A stretch of 64,000 bases of DNA. Source: Hyphococcus sp. (GTDB taxonomy: Bacteria > Pseudomonadota > Alphaproteobacteria > Caulobacterales > Parvularculaceae). Made by a program: the position numbers and the translations under genes. The notes beneath the pieces are model-generated. The model saw only the letters and a program-made list of their open reading frames with translations, searched no databases and was not told the origin of the DNA. Numbering within the stretch: the stretch's first letter is position 1; each line of letters begins with the position of its first letter. This document shows, one piece after another, positions 57,015-64,000 of the stretch. The stretch covers positions 208,034 through 272,033 of the forward strand of contig JANQON010000012.1 in the NCBI GenBank assembly GCA_028289605.1. Direction: 5' to 3'.

Positions 57015-57026
57015 AAAGATATCTTT
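57015..57026. promoter_or_regulatory. Palindrome in the dps promoter region
   Basis: AAAGATATCTTT is a perfect 12-base palindrome (flanks CC and CGG extend it loosely), 82 bases upstream of dps, with a second short palindrome GATTGATCCAATC close by. An OxyR, Fur-type or other stress operator is plausible but not recognisable by consensus. Confidence 0.35.
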
Positions 57027-57107
57027 CGGAATTATCTATTTGATTGATCCAATCTCGACGCCTACATCGTAGCTATAGCGTTCATTCGAACCAAAGGGAG
57101 ATTCAAG

Positions 57108-57581
57108 ATGGCCTCGGTTAATATCGGTCTTGACGAAAACGTGCGGAAATCTGTCGCTGAGGCGTTGAACAGCGTCCTTTCAGACACCTACGCGCTCTAT
57201 ATGAAAACCCATTCTTTCCACTGGAATGTCACCGGTCCGCAATTCCATACGCTTCACACGATGTTTGAAGAACAGTATCGCGAAATGTGGACGGCCCTGG
57301 ATGAAATCGCCGAACGGGTTCGCGCGCTCGGCGTCTTCGCCCCAGCGAGCGGCAAACAGTTCGCCGACCTGTCAGCGATCGACAGCGCGGAAACCGAACC
57401 GCCGGCCGCGGCGGCGATGGTTGAGCGCTTGCTCGCCGATCATGAAACGCTGATCAAACGCGCGCGCGACGGCCTGGCCATCGCCGAAGAAGCCGGCGAC
57501 GCAGCGAGCGCGGACCTGCTGACGGTTCGTATCCAGTCCCATGAGAAGACGGCTTGGATGCTGCGGTCGATGACGCAGTAG
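57108..57581 (+). CDS. dps: Dps family DNA-protection/iron-storage protein
   Basis: This 157-residue ferritin-like protein forms dodecamers and oxidises iron with peroxide. The ferroxidase signature is HSFHWNVTGPQFHTLHTMFEEQYREMWTALDEIAERVRALG. The helix pattern is complete. It lacks a Lys/Arg-rich N-terminal tail (MASVNIGLDENVRK), so DNA binding may be weak. Ribosome binding site AAGGGAG. A 415-base repeat-rich gap follows. Confidence 0.95.
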   Translation: MASVNIGLDENVRKSVAEALNSVLSDTYALYMKTHSFHWNVTGPQFHTLHTMFEEQYREMWTALDEIAERVRALGVFAPASGKQFADLSAIDSAETEPPAAAAMVERLLADHETLIKRARDGLAIAEEAGDAASADLLTVRIQSHEKTAWMLRSMTQ

Positions 57582-57628
57582 TACGTTTAAGGCTGGCTGT
57601 ATTTTGCAAGGATTGTTCTTAACTGCGG

Positions 57629-57742
57629 CCATCCTTCGAGGGGCCTTCGGCCCACCTCAGGATGAAGTGGAGAGCATGCTGAAACACGGAAATTCCTCAT
57701 CCTGAGGCGCCGGCGAAGCCGGCCTCGAAGGACGAGGAATTT
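57629..57742. repeat. Two copies of the CATCCTGAGG / CGAAGGA palindromic repeat
   Basis: Copy 1 at 57629-57664 reads CCATCCTTCGAGG...CCTCAGGATG. Copy 2 at 57697-57742 reads CTCATCCTGAGGCGCCGGCG...CTCGAAGGACGAG, with extra arms GGAAATTCCTC (from 57688) and GAGGAATTTCG. Same family as in the element next to gatA. Confidence 0.8.
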
Positions 57743-57800
57743 CGACTCTCACCCTGCTCATCCCTAGCCGCGCGTTGCTGCACGCCTGAATCGCAAACTC

Positions 57801-57951
57801 CGCTCATTCCCGCGAAAGCGGGAATCCATTCAAAACCTGCACCGAAAGCTCAGGAAAAAGTTCCAGGCGTGAGACCGCTCCTCACGAATGACGCAGTTCG
57901 ACGATGGAACGTCAAAGACAGTCTGGATTCCCGCTTTCGCGGGAATGAGCG
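57801..57951. repeat. Head-to-head pair of the CTCATTCCCGC-type repeat
   Basis: The 28-base unit found in the 173-bp element at 53.7 kb occurs here at 57801-57828 and, as an exact reverse complement, at 57924-57951. The arms are identical in sequence to that element, with a 95-base spacer instead of 14. No 13-bp terminal repeats like those at 53.7 kb were found here. Confidence 0.85.
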
Positions 57952-57996
57952 GGGCTGATGTTGACCTTAACAACACCGCCCCTGTGTGAGACCGAC

Positions 57997-59130
57997 CTAC
58001 CGCGTCCCCATCGCCGGCACGTCCCGCTGGTCGACGCCGGTGTAGTTCGACAACGGACGGACCAGCTTGTTGTTGGCGAGTTGCTCCATCACATGCGCCG
58101 TCCAGCCGGTGATGCGGCTGACAACGAAGATCGGCGTGAACATCGGGATCTCAAAACCCATCAGGTAATAGGCGGGCCCAGCCGGGAAATCGAGGTTGGG
58201 ATAAATGCCTTTCGCATCGACCATGGTCTTGTCGAGAATACGGCTGATTTCCCAGTATTTGTTGGCCTCGTCGGTGCCAATCACGTCCACCATTTTCTTG
58301 TATGCGTCAGTCATCGTTGGCACGCGGCTGTCGCCGGAGCGATAGACCCGGTGGCCGAAGCCCATGATTTTCTTTTTCTGCGCAATCGCGTCTTTCATCC
58401 AGGGTTCGGCGTTCTCCGGCGAACCCACCTCTTTCAGGAGATGCATCACCGCCTCGTTGGCGCCGCCATGTAAGGGGCCCTTTAGCGAACCGATAGCGCC
58501 CGTCACCGCCGAATAGATATCGGAGGTCGACGACGCGATGGTGCGGGCCGTGAAGGTCGACGCATTGAACGAGTGCTCGGCGTAAAGGGTCATGGAGATG
58601 TCAAAGCATTTGACGATCTCCGGCGCCGGGACTTCGCCGAAACTCATGTGAAAAAAGTTTTCAGAAAAGGCGAGATCAGGCGACGGCGCGATCGGGTCCT
58701 TACCGTTGCGCAGGCGGAAGTCGGCTGCGACAATTTCCGGGATCTTCGCAAACATCCGGACCGACTTTTGATACAGTCCGTCTTGTGAAGAATCATCCGT
58801 GGTTTCGTCTTCCTGACCGAGAAACGAAACGGCGGTGCGCAGCGTGTCCATGGGATGGGCGTTACGGTTCATGCGCTTCATGACCGCATGGAGATCGCCT
58901 GAAAGACCGCGCTCTTTTTTCTCCGCGTCGTTGAACGCGGCGAGCTGCGCTTCAGTGGGCAGTTCGCCATGCCAGATCAGATACGCGACTTCTTCAAACC
59001 GACACTGGGTCGCCAGGTCCTGCACTTTGTATCCGCGATAGGTCAGCGAATTGATTTCCGGCATCACCTTGGAGATGGCCGTATCATCCGCCATGACCCC
59101 GGCGAGACCGTATTTGACTTCTTCTGACAT
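57997..59130 (-). CDS. prpC: 2-methylcitrate synthase
   Basis: This 377-residue enzyme of the short citrate-synthase type condenses propionyl-CoA with oxaloacetate. The catalytic regions are SLKGPLHGGANEAVM (His), GFGHRVYRSGDSRVP (His), and NLDFPAGPAYYLMG (Asp). Length and the surrounding prpB and prpD favour methylcitrate synthase over housekeeping GltA (about 430). It is the last gene of the cluster. The start is at 59130, 21 bases after the end of the monooxygenase-like gene. Confidence 0.92.
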   Translation of the reverse strand: MSEEVKYGLAGVMADDTAISKVMPEINSLTYRGYKVQDLATQCRFEEVAYLIWHGELPTEAQLAAFNDAEKKERGLSGDLHAVMKRMNRNAHPMDTLRTAVSFLGQEDETTDDSSQDGLYQKSVRMFAKIPEIVAADFRLRNGKDPIAPSPDLAFSENFFHMSFGEVPAPEIVKCFDISMTLYAEHSFNASTFTARTIASSTSDIYSAVTGAIGSLKGPLHGGANEAVMHLLKEVGSPENAEPWMKDAIAQKKKIMGFGHRVYRSGDSRVPTMTDAYKKMVDVIGTDEANKYWEISRILDKTMVDAKGIYPNLDFPAGPAYYLMGFEIPMFTPIFVVSRITGWTAHVMEQLANNKLVRPLSNYTGVDQRDVPAMGTR

Positions 59131-59151
59131 GCTTGGCTCCTGCGTTCTCGT

Positions 59152-59487
59152 TTATTTCTTCTTCCGATAGGCGCGTTCTACTTTCGCTACGCGCACAACA
59201 TAGTCTTCGTACCAATCGCTACGGCCGCGCTTTTGGGCGACCAGGTGATCGGCCTGACGTTTCCAGTTCTTTATCGCGTCTTCCGACTCCCAATAGGAAA
59301 TCGCAAACCCGAATCCATCGTCTCCGCGGGCGGACTCAAATCCCAAATAGCCCGGCATCTCAGCCGCAAGCGCCTGCATGTCTTCGCCCATGGCATGGTA
59401 AGCTTCATCATTCGGCGCCTTGTGATGGTTCGTAAAAATCACGACATAATAAGGCGGTTCGACGAATGGCGCGAAAGAAGCTGCCAT
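59152..59487 (-). CDS. Antibiotic biosynthesis monooxygenase (ABM) domain protein
   Basis: This 111-residue ferredoxin-like protein of the ABM/Dabb superfamily shows YYVVIFTNHHKAPNDEAYHAMGEDMQALAAEMPGYLGFESARGDDGFGFAISYWESEDAIKNW. Family members bind or oxidise heme or aromatic substrates, or are structural. It sits between the cupin and prpC on the prp strand with gaps of 6 and 21 bases, so it is co-transcribed. The role in propionate use is unknown. Confidence 0.85.
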   Translation of the reverse strand: MAASFAPFVEPPYYVVIFTNHHKAPNDEAYHAMGEDMQALAAEMPGYLGFESARGDDGFGFAISYWESEDAIKNWKRQADHLVAQKRGRSDWYEDYVVRVAKVERAYRKKK

Positions 59488-59493
59488 GTTTCC

Positions 59494-59868
59494 TCAGTCT
59501 CCTGTCGGAACAACGTTGGACGACGCCATCATCAATACGACTACCTTTTCCGGCGCGCGCGTGCGATGGATCACGCCTTTGGGAACGACATAGCCTTGTC
59601 CCGGCGAGAGCTTGTGGGTTTCATCGCCGACGTCAAGCAGCAGCGTTCCCTCGACCACATAAAACAGTTCGTCTTCCGCATCGTGTTTGTGGAAATGAAA
59701 CTCCCCTTCCAACACACCAAGCCGCACCACGCTGTCGTTAACGGCGACAAGGGTTTGGTTGAACCACTTGTCGGAATTGGCGTTGATGACGTCCGCAATG
59801 TCAAACTTTGTCGAAGGCGGGAATTTTACATCGGTACGGATGTTGTACGAGCTGTTCGCAGTCATCAT
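59494..59868 (-). CDS. Cupin domain protein
   Basis: This 124-residue single-cupin protein has motif 1 GEFHFHKHDAEDELFYVVEG (two His and a Glu as metal ligands) and motif 2 PGQGYVVPKGVIHRTRAP with the third His. It is adjacent to prpB with no gap. It is probably a metal-dependent isomerase or ligand sensor; nothing fixes the substrate. Two consecutive ATG codons at 59868 and 59865 offer the start. Confidence 0.85.
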   Translation of the reverse strand: MMTANSSYNIRTDVKFPPSTKFDIADVINANSDKWFNQTLVAVNDSVVRLGVLEGEFHFHKHDAEDELFYVVEGTLLLDVGDETHKLSPGQGYVVPKGVIHRTRAPEKVVVLMMASSNVVPTGD

Positions 59869-60780
59869 TCACTCCGTCGGCGTATCGCTGACTTGGAAGT
59901 TGTAGATGCTTTCGTCGAACTTGTTGTAATCGTGATAGCGCAGCAAATCATAAAGATCACGCCGATGCTGCATGTCGTCGAGGATACCGTTCTGATCGCC
60001 GTCTTTCAGAATGGCGTCCAGACCGCGATCGCAGGCGCCCATGGCGAGACGCAGCGTCGTCACAGGATAGATAACGACATTGAATCCTAAGTCTTCCAGT
60101 TCCTTCTTGTTCAGCAGGCGGCTTTTTCCGAACTCCGTCATATTGGCGAGGATCGGCACGGAAATCGCTTCGCGCACCGCCTCGAACTCTTTCTCCGACT
60201 TCATCGCTTCGGGGAAGATCATATCGGCGCCGGCGTCGACATAGGCTTTCATGCGATCGATTGCGGAATCGAGCCCTTCGACGGCGCGCGCGTCGGACCG
60301 AGCGATCAAAACGAAGTTGTCGTCGCGCTTCGCTTCCGCCGCCGCCTTGACGCGCTGGATCATAATATCTGTCGGTACGATTTCCTTGCCGTCGAGGTGA
60401 CCGCAGCGCTTCGGCATGACTTGGTCCTCGATGTGACATCCGGCGAGGCCGGCGTCTTCCATCATCATCACCGTGCGGGCGGCGGCCATTGGCTCGCCGA
60501 AACCGGTGTCGATGTCGATGAAGGACGGCAGGTCGGTGACGCGCGCGATCTGGCGCCCGCGCTCGACAAATTCCGTCATCGTAGCAATCCCGATATCGGG
60601 AAGACACAAATCCGCCGACATCACAGCGCCTGAAATATAGACCCCGTCAAAGCCTTTTTGCTCAATCATCTGTGCACAGAGCGGATTGAAGGCGCCTGGG
60701 AACTGTAGCAGTTTTCCGGAAGCAAGACCCTTACGGAAGTCGGCGCGTTTGTCTGCTGCAGATTTCGTTGTGAATAACAT
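59869..60780 (-). CDS. prpB: 2-methylisocitrate lyase
   Basis: This 303-residue enzyme of the isocitrate lyase/PEP mutase superfamily cleaves methylisocitrate to pyruvate and succinate. The catalytic motif KRCGH is intact (DQVMPKRCGHLDGKEIVP), with IDIDTGFG and the magnesium/metal acidic residues around. Length and the lack of the large AceA insert fit PrpB. It is sandwiched in the prp cluster. Confidence 0.95.
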   Translation of the reverse strand: MLFTTKSAADKRADFRKGLASGKLLQFPGAFNPLCAQMIEQKGFDGVYISGAVMSADLCLPDIGIATMTEFVERGRQIARVTDLPSFIDIDTGFGEPMAAARTVMMMEDAGLAGCHIEDQVMPKRCGHLDGKEIVPTDIMIQRVKAAAEAKRDDNFVLIARSDARAVEGLDSAIDRMKAYVDAGADMIFPEAMKSEKEFEAVREAISVPILANMTEFGKSRLLNKKELEDLGFNVVIYPVTTLRLAMGACDRGLDAILKDGDQNGILDDMQHRRDLYDLLRYHDYNKFDESIYNFQVSDTPTE

Positions 60781-60786
60781 TTAGGG

Positions 60787-61239
60787 CTAATCCTCCGTAT
60801 TGTCGGCGCGCCGCGTCGCCTCCCACGCCATTACAAAATCCCGTCCCGTGGACAGGGTCTGGCCGTAGATGAAGTCCGGGGCATGCATGCGCATGCCGTG
60901 CGCGTATGGACCTGTACCATCTTCTGTGACGGCGCTGAAAATAACGGCGCCTTTGTGCATGACGGCGCGCGCATTGACGAACGGCGAACCGTAAAACGTT
61001 CCGGTTACCGCGCCGTTGTCGACCTCTGTTACTTCCAACACTGTCGAGGACGGCGCCGCATCGGGGGCGAAAAACAATGAAACGTCCCAAACGCCGATAA
61101 GGTCGGCGATCTCAAGGGAATCGGCCTTTTTCGCCGTTGCTGTGTCTTCCGCAGAACCGGAACCCGGCCAAAGCGCCGTCGCCGCGCCGAACGCTGCGGC
61201 GACGGCGAATTGGCGCGCGGTTCGGCGAACCTCATCCAC
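60787..61239 (-). CDS. Exported small beta-rich protein in the prp cluster
   Basis: This 150-residue protein starts with GTG at 61239 (VDEVRRTARQF), with leader ARQFAVAAAFGAATALWPGSGSA and a beta-rich mature part (IADLIGVWDVSLFFAPDAAPSSTVLEVTEVDNGAVTGTFYGSPF...). It resembles lipocalin-like or extracytoplasmic binding folds seen in other hypothetical proteins, without a family I can name. It lies 6 bases upstream of prpB and 2 bases after the VOC gene. Function unknown. Confidence 0.7.
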   Translation of the reverse strand: MDEVRRTARQFAVAAAFGAATALWPGSGSAEDTATAKKADSLEIADLIGVWDVSLFFAPDAAPSSTVLEVTEVDNGAVTGTFYGSPFVNARAVMHKGAVIFSAVTEDGTGPYAHGMRMHAPDFIYGQTLSTGRDFVMAWEATRRADNTED

Positions 61240-61241
61240 GC

Positions 61242-61622
61242 CTAGGAACCCTGATAAAAGAAGTTCAGCTTGTTGCCGTCCAGGTCGCGGACATAACCGC
61301 AGGTGACCATGCCGCCGACGCGCGGACCGGGCTCGCCCTCGCAGGTCGCCCCGAGGGAAATCGCTTTGTCGTACATCTGCTTGACCTGCTCTGCGTTGTC
61401 GACGCCGATCGCCACCATGTTGCCGTTGCCGGGAGACGCTTCGCCGCCGTCATAGGGTTTGGCGAGACCGAAGAAGGGTTTTCCCGGCTCAACGCCATAG
61501 CCGACAAAGCCGCCGTCGGGACGTTCAAAAAAAGCTTTGGCGCCGAATTCCGCGAACAGCGCGTCGTAAAACTTCCGCGCGCGCTCCATGTCGTTGGTGC
61601 CGATAGTCGAATATGCAATCAT
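61242..61622 (-). CDS. VOC family protein (glyoxalase-fold)
   Basis: This 126-residue protein with a glyoxalase/bleomycin-resistance (VOC) fold shows IAYSTIGTNDMERARKFYDALFAEFG at the start and GYVRDLDGNKLNFFY at the end, which carries the family glutamine/asparagine-type metal region. VOC members include methylmalonyl-CoA epimerase, glyoxalase I and dioxygenases; this short form is closest to the lactoylglutathione-lyase-like group. Preceded by GAGGAGAAACG; second gene of the prp cluster. Confidence 0.85.
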   Translation of the reverse strand: MIAYSTIGTNDMERARKFYDALFAEFGAKAFFERPDGGFVGYGVEPGKPFFGLAKPYDGGEASPGNGNMVAIGVDNAEQVKQMYDKAISLGATCEGEPGPRVGGMVTCGYVRDLDGNKLNFFYQGS

Positions 61623-61716
61623 GGACGTTTCTCCTCATTCAATTTTTGCTTCGTCATCCGGAGCGCGTCGCCGCATGAAATGCCGCGACACTGAACCGGA
61701 ACCGCTGCAAGACCGG

Positions 61717-63258
61717 CTAAAAAATACCCTTTGCGTCGTTCTCAACCAGATACCCCGCCGGCGCGACAGGGTTCAATTCCAGCACTTGCGCCGCCGATAA
61801 TTTGGGAAGCTGCTGGACCAGATCAAGGAAGCGCTCGCTTTCGGACGCATCCAGAATGTCGTCGGTCAGCGTCTTGAACTTGTTGATGTACTCAGCGCGG
61901 CCAAAGGGGCGTGCGCCGAACGGGTGCGCGTTGGCGATGCCGAGCTCGTCGACGATTTCCGAGCCGTCTTCCATGGTGATGACGACTTTGGCGCCGAATG
62001 CTTTTTCGTTCGGATCGGGCGAGTGATAGCGACGCGTCCATTCCGGATCTTCGATGGTCGAGATCTTGTGCCAGAGCCGCACCGTGTCTTCGCGCTTTGC
62101 GCGCTCAGGCGCGTAAGAGCGAACATGATGCCATTCGCCGTCCTGCAGCGCCACGGCGAAGATATACATGATCGAGTGGTCAAGCGTTTCGCGCGACGCG
62201 TTCGGGTCCATCTTCTGCGGATCGCCGGAGCCGGTGCCGATCACGTAATGGGTGTGATGCGACGTATGCAGCACGATCGATTTCACGGCGTCAAAGCCGC
62301 CGCGCCCTTCGATCTCTTTGCCCATGCGAAAAGCGAGATCGATCAGCGCTTGAGATTGATACTCCGCAGAGTGCTCCTTGGTGTAGGTCTCCAAAATTGC
62401 GCGTTTCGCTTCGCCCGGACCGGGGAGCGGCACCTGATAGGTCGGATCATAGGGGCTTTCGCCCTTGTCGCGGGCGGTGCGGCCGTTGAGGATATAGGCG
62501 ATCACGGAATCTTCGCCTTCATAGATCGGGCTCGGCGCGCCCTCCCCGCGCATGCAGCGGTCAACCGCTTCAATGGCGAGCTTGCCGGCGTATGCGGGCG
62601 CAAACGCTTTCCATGTGGAGATTTCCCCTTTTCGCGACTGGCGCGTCGTCACCGTCGTGTGCAGGCCCTGCTGCACCGACTGGTAGATAACCTCCGTATC
62701 AAGACCAAGCAGCGAGCCGACGCCGGCGGAGGCCGACGGGCCGATATGGGCGATGTGGTCGATCTTGTGTTCGTGCAGGCAAATCGCTTTCACAAGATTG
62801 ACCTGGATTTCATATCCCGTTGCAATGCCGCGAATGAGATCGGCGCCGTTTTTGCCGCATTGCTGGGCGACCGCGAGGATCGGCGGGATGTTGTCGCCTG
62901 GATGCGAGTAGTCCGCGGCGAGAAACGTATCGTGGAAGTCGAGTTCACGCACGGCCGTGCCGTTGGCCCAGGCCGCCCATTCCGCGCACACAAGATGATC
63001 CGTCGACAGACCAAAGAGCGTTGCGCCGCCGGAGCGCATATGCGCATTCGCCATCGCCCGCGCGGACTTGATCGGCCCGCGGTTGAGGCTCGCGATCCCG
63101 ACCGATGCGTTATCGATAATCCGGTTGATGATCATATCCGTCGCTTCGTCGTCGACCGCGACCGGGTCGGACGCCACCGCGGCGATCTTCCAGGCGAGCT
63201 GGTCTTCCCGCGGCAAGGCGTCTTTGGAACGGTGAGCGCGAACGTCGTGGGTGATCAT
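61717..63258 (-). CDS. prpD: 2-methylcitrate dehydratase, PrpD
   Basis: This 513-residue MmgE/PrpD-family enzyme dehydrates 2-methylcitrate to 2-methylaconitate. Family marks: [88 protein letters not shown] and [22 protein letters not shown]. The start is the ATG at 63258 ([20 protein letters not shown]); upstream codons to 63381 lack conservation. It is the first gene of the cluster; a promoter should lie in 63259-63440. Confidence 0.95.
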   Translation of the reverse strand: MITHDVRAHRSKDALPREDQLAWKIAAVASDPVAVDDEATDMIINRIIDNASVGIASLNRGPIKSARAMANAHMRSGGATLFGLSTDHLVCAEWAAWANGTAVRELDFHDTFLAADYSHPGDNIPPILAVAQQCGKNGADLIRGIATGYEIQVNLVKAICLHEHKIDHIAHIGPSASAGVGSLLGLDTEVIYQSVQQGLHTTVTTRQSRKGEISTWKAFAPAYAGKLAIEAVDRCMRGEGAPSPIYEGEDSVIAYILNGRTARDKGESPYDPTYQVPLPGPGEAKRAILETYTKEHSAEYQSQALIDLAFRMGKEIEGRGGFDAVKSIVLHTSHHTHYVIGTGSGDPQKMDPNASRETLDHSIMYIFAVALQDGEWHHVRSYAPERAKREDTVRLWHKISTIEDPEWTRRYHSPDPNEKAFGAKVVITMEDGSEIVDELGIANAHPFGARPFGRAEYINKFKTLTDDILDASESERFLDLVQQLPKLSAAQVLELNPVAPAGYLVENDAKGIF

Positions 63259-63390
63259 GAAGGGGACCTCTTTGGTGATGGCGGCGACCGCGGCGATGAC
63301 CCCGCGTTTCGCACCCGCTGGAATTTGCGCTCTCCCTACTCTCCGGTGCGACAGCCTGTCCATGGGGAAAACCGGCGGCAAACCGCCTCT

Positions 63391-63403
63391 GGAAAACTTT
63401 TCC
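63391..63403. promoter_or_regulatory. Palindrome upstream of prpD
   Basis: GGAAAACTTTTCC is a perfect 13-base palindrome 133 bases upstream of prpD. The known propionate regulators have other consensus motifs, so this is only a candidate operator. Confidence 0.3.
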
Positions 63404-63440
63404 TGTTATTTCAGTTGGTTAGGTGCAGGAGCTCTGAGAT

Positions 63441-63543
63441 TGTCATCGTCGGACTTGTTCCGACGATCTCAGGCCGGCGGACTCGTTGCCCGTGGCCCTC
63501 GCATGGAGATGGATGGGAACCATCGACCGTGCGAGGACGACAT
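63441..63543. repeat. Left copy of the ATCGTCGG-type palindromic repeat flanking the GIY-YIG gene
   Basis: It begins TGTCATCGTCGGACTTG (stem 63445-63453 with 63459-63467), then CTCAGGCC, and a second stem CCTCGCA (63497-63503) with TGCGAGG (63530-63536), ending GACGACATC. It is in the same orientation as the copy at 63909, differing by a 21-base longer second loop and a few substitutions. Confidence 0.9.
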
Positions 63544-63609
63544 CAAATTTGTCTCGGCCATCCTCACAAATCTGTTCTCTTTTTGTTCTCGCGGGCGTAT
63601 CCTCTCCCC

Positions 63610-63900
63610 ATGAAGAACTATTACGTCTACGTCCTCACCAACCGCCCCTTCGGATCGCTCTATGTCGGCGTGACGAACGACTTCGCGCGAAGGGTATTCG
63701 ACCATCGCTCGGGTTTGGGTGGCGCGTTCACGCAGAAGTATCGGTTGAAACGGCTGGTCTATTACGAATGGTTCGACGACGCCCTCGCCGCTATTCAGCG
63801 CGAAAAAACACTGAAGCGCTGGCTGCGTCGGTGGAAACTCACGGCAATCAACAACTTTAATCCGAACTGGGACGATTTGTATGAGACGTTGAATCAATAA
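63610..63900 (+). CDS. Small GIY-YIG nuclease (COG2827 type)
   Basis: This 96-residue protein shows YYVYVLTN (the GIY strand) and LYVGVTND (the YIG strand), R of FARRVFDH, HRSGLGGAFTQKYRLKRLVYYEWFD, and REKTLKRWLRRWKLTAINNFNPNWDDLYE, the signature of small single-domain GIY-YIG endonucleases. The catalytic Tyr, Arg and Glu positions are all occupied. The start is the ATG at 63610; an open frame runs far upstream across prpD but only this part is conserved. It lies between direct copies of a palindromic repeat. Confidence 0.93.
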   Translation: MKNYYVYVLTNRPFGSLYVGVTNDFARRVFDHRSGLGGAFTQKYRLKRLVYYEWFDDALAAIQREKTLKRWLRRWKLTAINNFNPNWDDLYETLNQ

Positions 63901-63908
63901 TCCCCCGA

Positions 63909-63991
63909 TGTCATCGTCGGGCTTGTCCCGACGATCTCAGGCCATCGAACTCGTCGCCCGAGGTCCTCGCAACAAGTGCGAGGACGACATC
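63909..63991. repeat. Right copy of the ATCGTCGG-type palindromic repeat flanking the GIY-YIG gene
   Basis: It begins 8 bases after the GIY-YIG stop: TGTCATCGTCGGGCTTG, stem 63913-63921 with 63927-63935, CTCAGGCC, then CCTCGCA-ACAAG-TGCGAGG (63965-63983) and GACGACATC. It may extend past the window edge. It is the reverse complement of the units in the array at 47.1-47.5 kb. Confidence 0.9.
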
Positions 63992-64000
63992 GAGAAAGTC

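Larger units (their letters stand above)
57582..57996. other. Gene-free stretch between dps and prpC
   Basis: Carries the two repeat clusters listed at 57629-57742 and 57801-57951. Both neighbouring genes end here. No gene or other recognisable site was seen. Confidence 0.7.
63259..63609. other. prpD promoter region and repeat copy
   Basis: This stretch carries the prpD promoter (minus strand), a palindrome GGAAAACTTTTCC at 63391-63403 and GGCGG-CAAA-CCGCC at 63374-63387 that could be operators, then the left repeat of the GIY-YIG locus from 63441. No gene is seen. Confidence 0.5.

Noticed and set aside
57997..59130. Housekeeping citrate synthase gltA
   Set aside because: Length 377 and the position in a cluster with prpB and prpD fit 2-methylcitrate synthase; it might also accept acetyl-CoA, but the name follows context.
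61924..63609. Upstream part of a long plus-strand open frame antisense to prpD, continuous with the GIY-YIG gene
   Set aside because: prpD on the minus strand has strong family motifs and normal length; the plus-strand translation there has no recognisable domain and high Arg/Ala shadow composition. Only the last 97 codons (63610-63900) are conserved.

Overview
The window reads as chromosomal DNA of a GC-rich alphaproteobacterium, probably a relative of the Hyphomonadaceae, Parvularculaceae or Caulobacterales. The evidence is the gene content and linkage: clpS-clpA, eno/ftsB/pdhA, ubiK diverging from lgt-midA-pgeF, and pyrB-plsY-dprA-topA-rnr. There is also a CtrA-type TTAA-N7-TTAAC box ahead of ftsB, a phasin gene with TGC-N3-GCA sites, and an exosortase A gene. 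The order-level placement is inference. No rRNA, tRNA, phage or CRISPR locus was seen.

Layout. 1-10.6 kb is housekeeping: a truncated COG3146 acyltransferase, a HIT hydrolase, a DM13 protein, aldose epimerase, clpA/clpS, a phasin, a D,D-carboxypeptidase with SPOR domain, and acetyl-CoA synthetase. 10.7-17.3 kb is a small envelope/exopolysaccharide island: exosortase A fused to EpsI, an asparagine-synthase-like amidotransferase, a glycosyltransferase, and an unusual oxidoreductase-epimerase fusion. 17.4-25.4 kb has pdhA, ftsB, a GNAT, eno, rpmF, small lipoproteins, cysK and gatB. 25.6-30.6 kb has a P450 and a hydrolase lying between gatB and gatC-gatA, with a His-rich exported protein. 30.7-40.5 kb runs ruvX, pyrB, plsY, dprA, topA, an M23 peptidase and rnr. 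40.6-47 kb has an orphan secreted protein, a ureohydrolase, an NqrB/RnfD-like protein with a DUF2330 protein, pgsA, and an OmpR/EnvZ-type pair. 47.5-57.6 kb has proC, ybjN, ubiK, the lgt-midA-pgeF operon, prs, a RimB-like protease, a membrane-PAS protein, aspartate aminotransferase and dps. 58-63.3 kb is a methylcitrate-cycle (propionate) cluster, prpD to prpC, with four small genes inside it. The right edge carries a small GIY-YIG nuclease gene.

The least ordinary feature is the set of palindromic intergenic repeats. At least three families occur. One (paired hairpins with ATCGTCGG arms) forms a three-copy tandem array at 47.1-47.5 kb and also flanks the GIY-YIG gene as direct copies on both sides. 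This is the arrangement expected if the nuclease is the mobility gene of the repeat. A second (CTCATTCCCGC-GAAA-GCGGGAAT) occurs as head-to-head pairs, once inside a 173-bp MITE-like element with 13-bp terminal inverted repeats. A third (CATCCTGAGG...CGAAGGA) occurs in a 160-bp inverted-repeat element abutting gatA and near the prp cluster.

Functionally, acs, the phasin, the prp cluster and pdhA point to acetate/propionate use and polyhydroxyalkanoate storage. The exosortase island and the M23 and D,D-peptidases act in the envelope.
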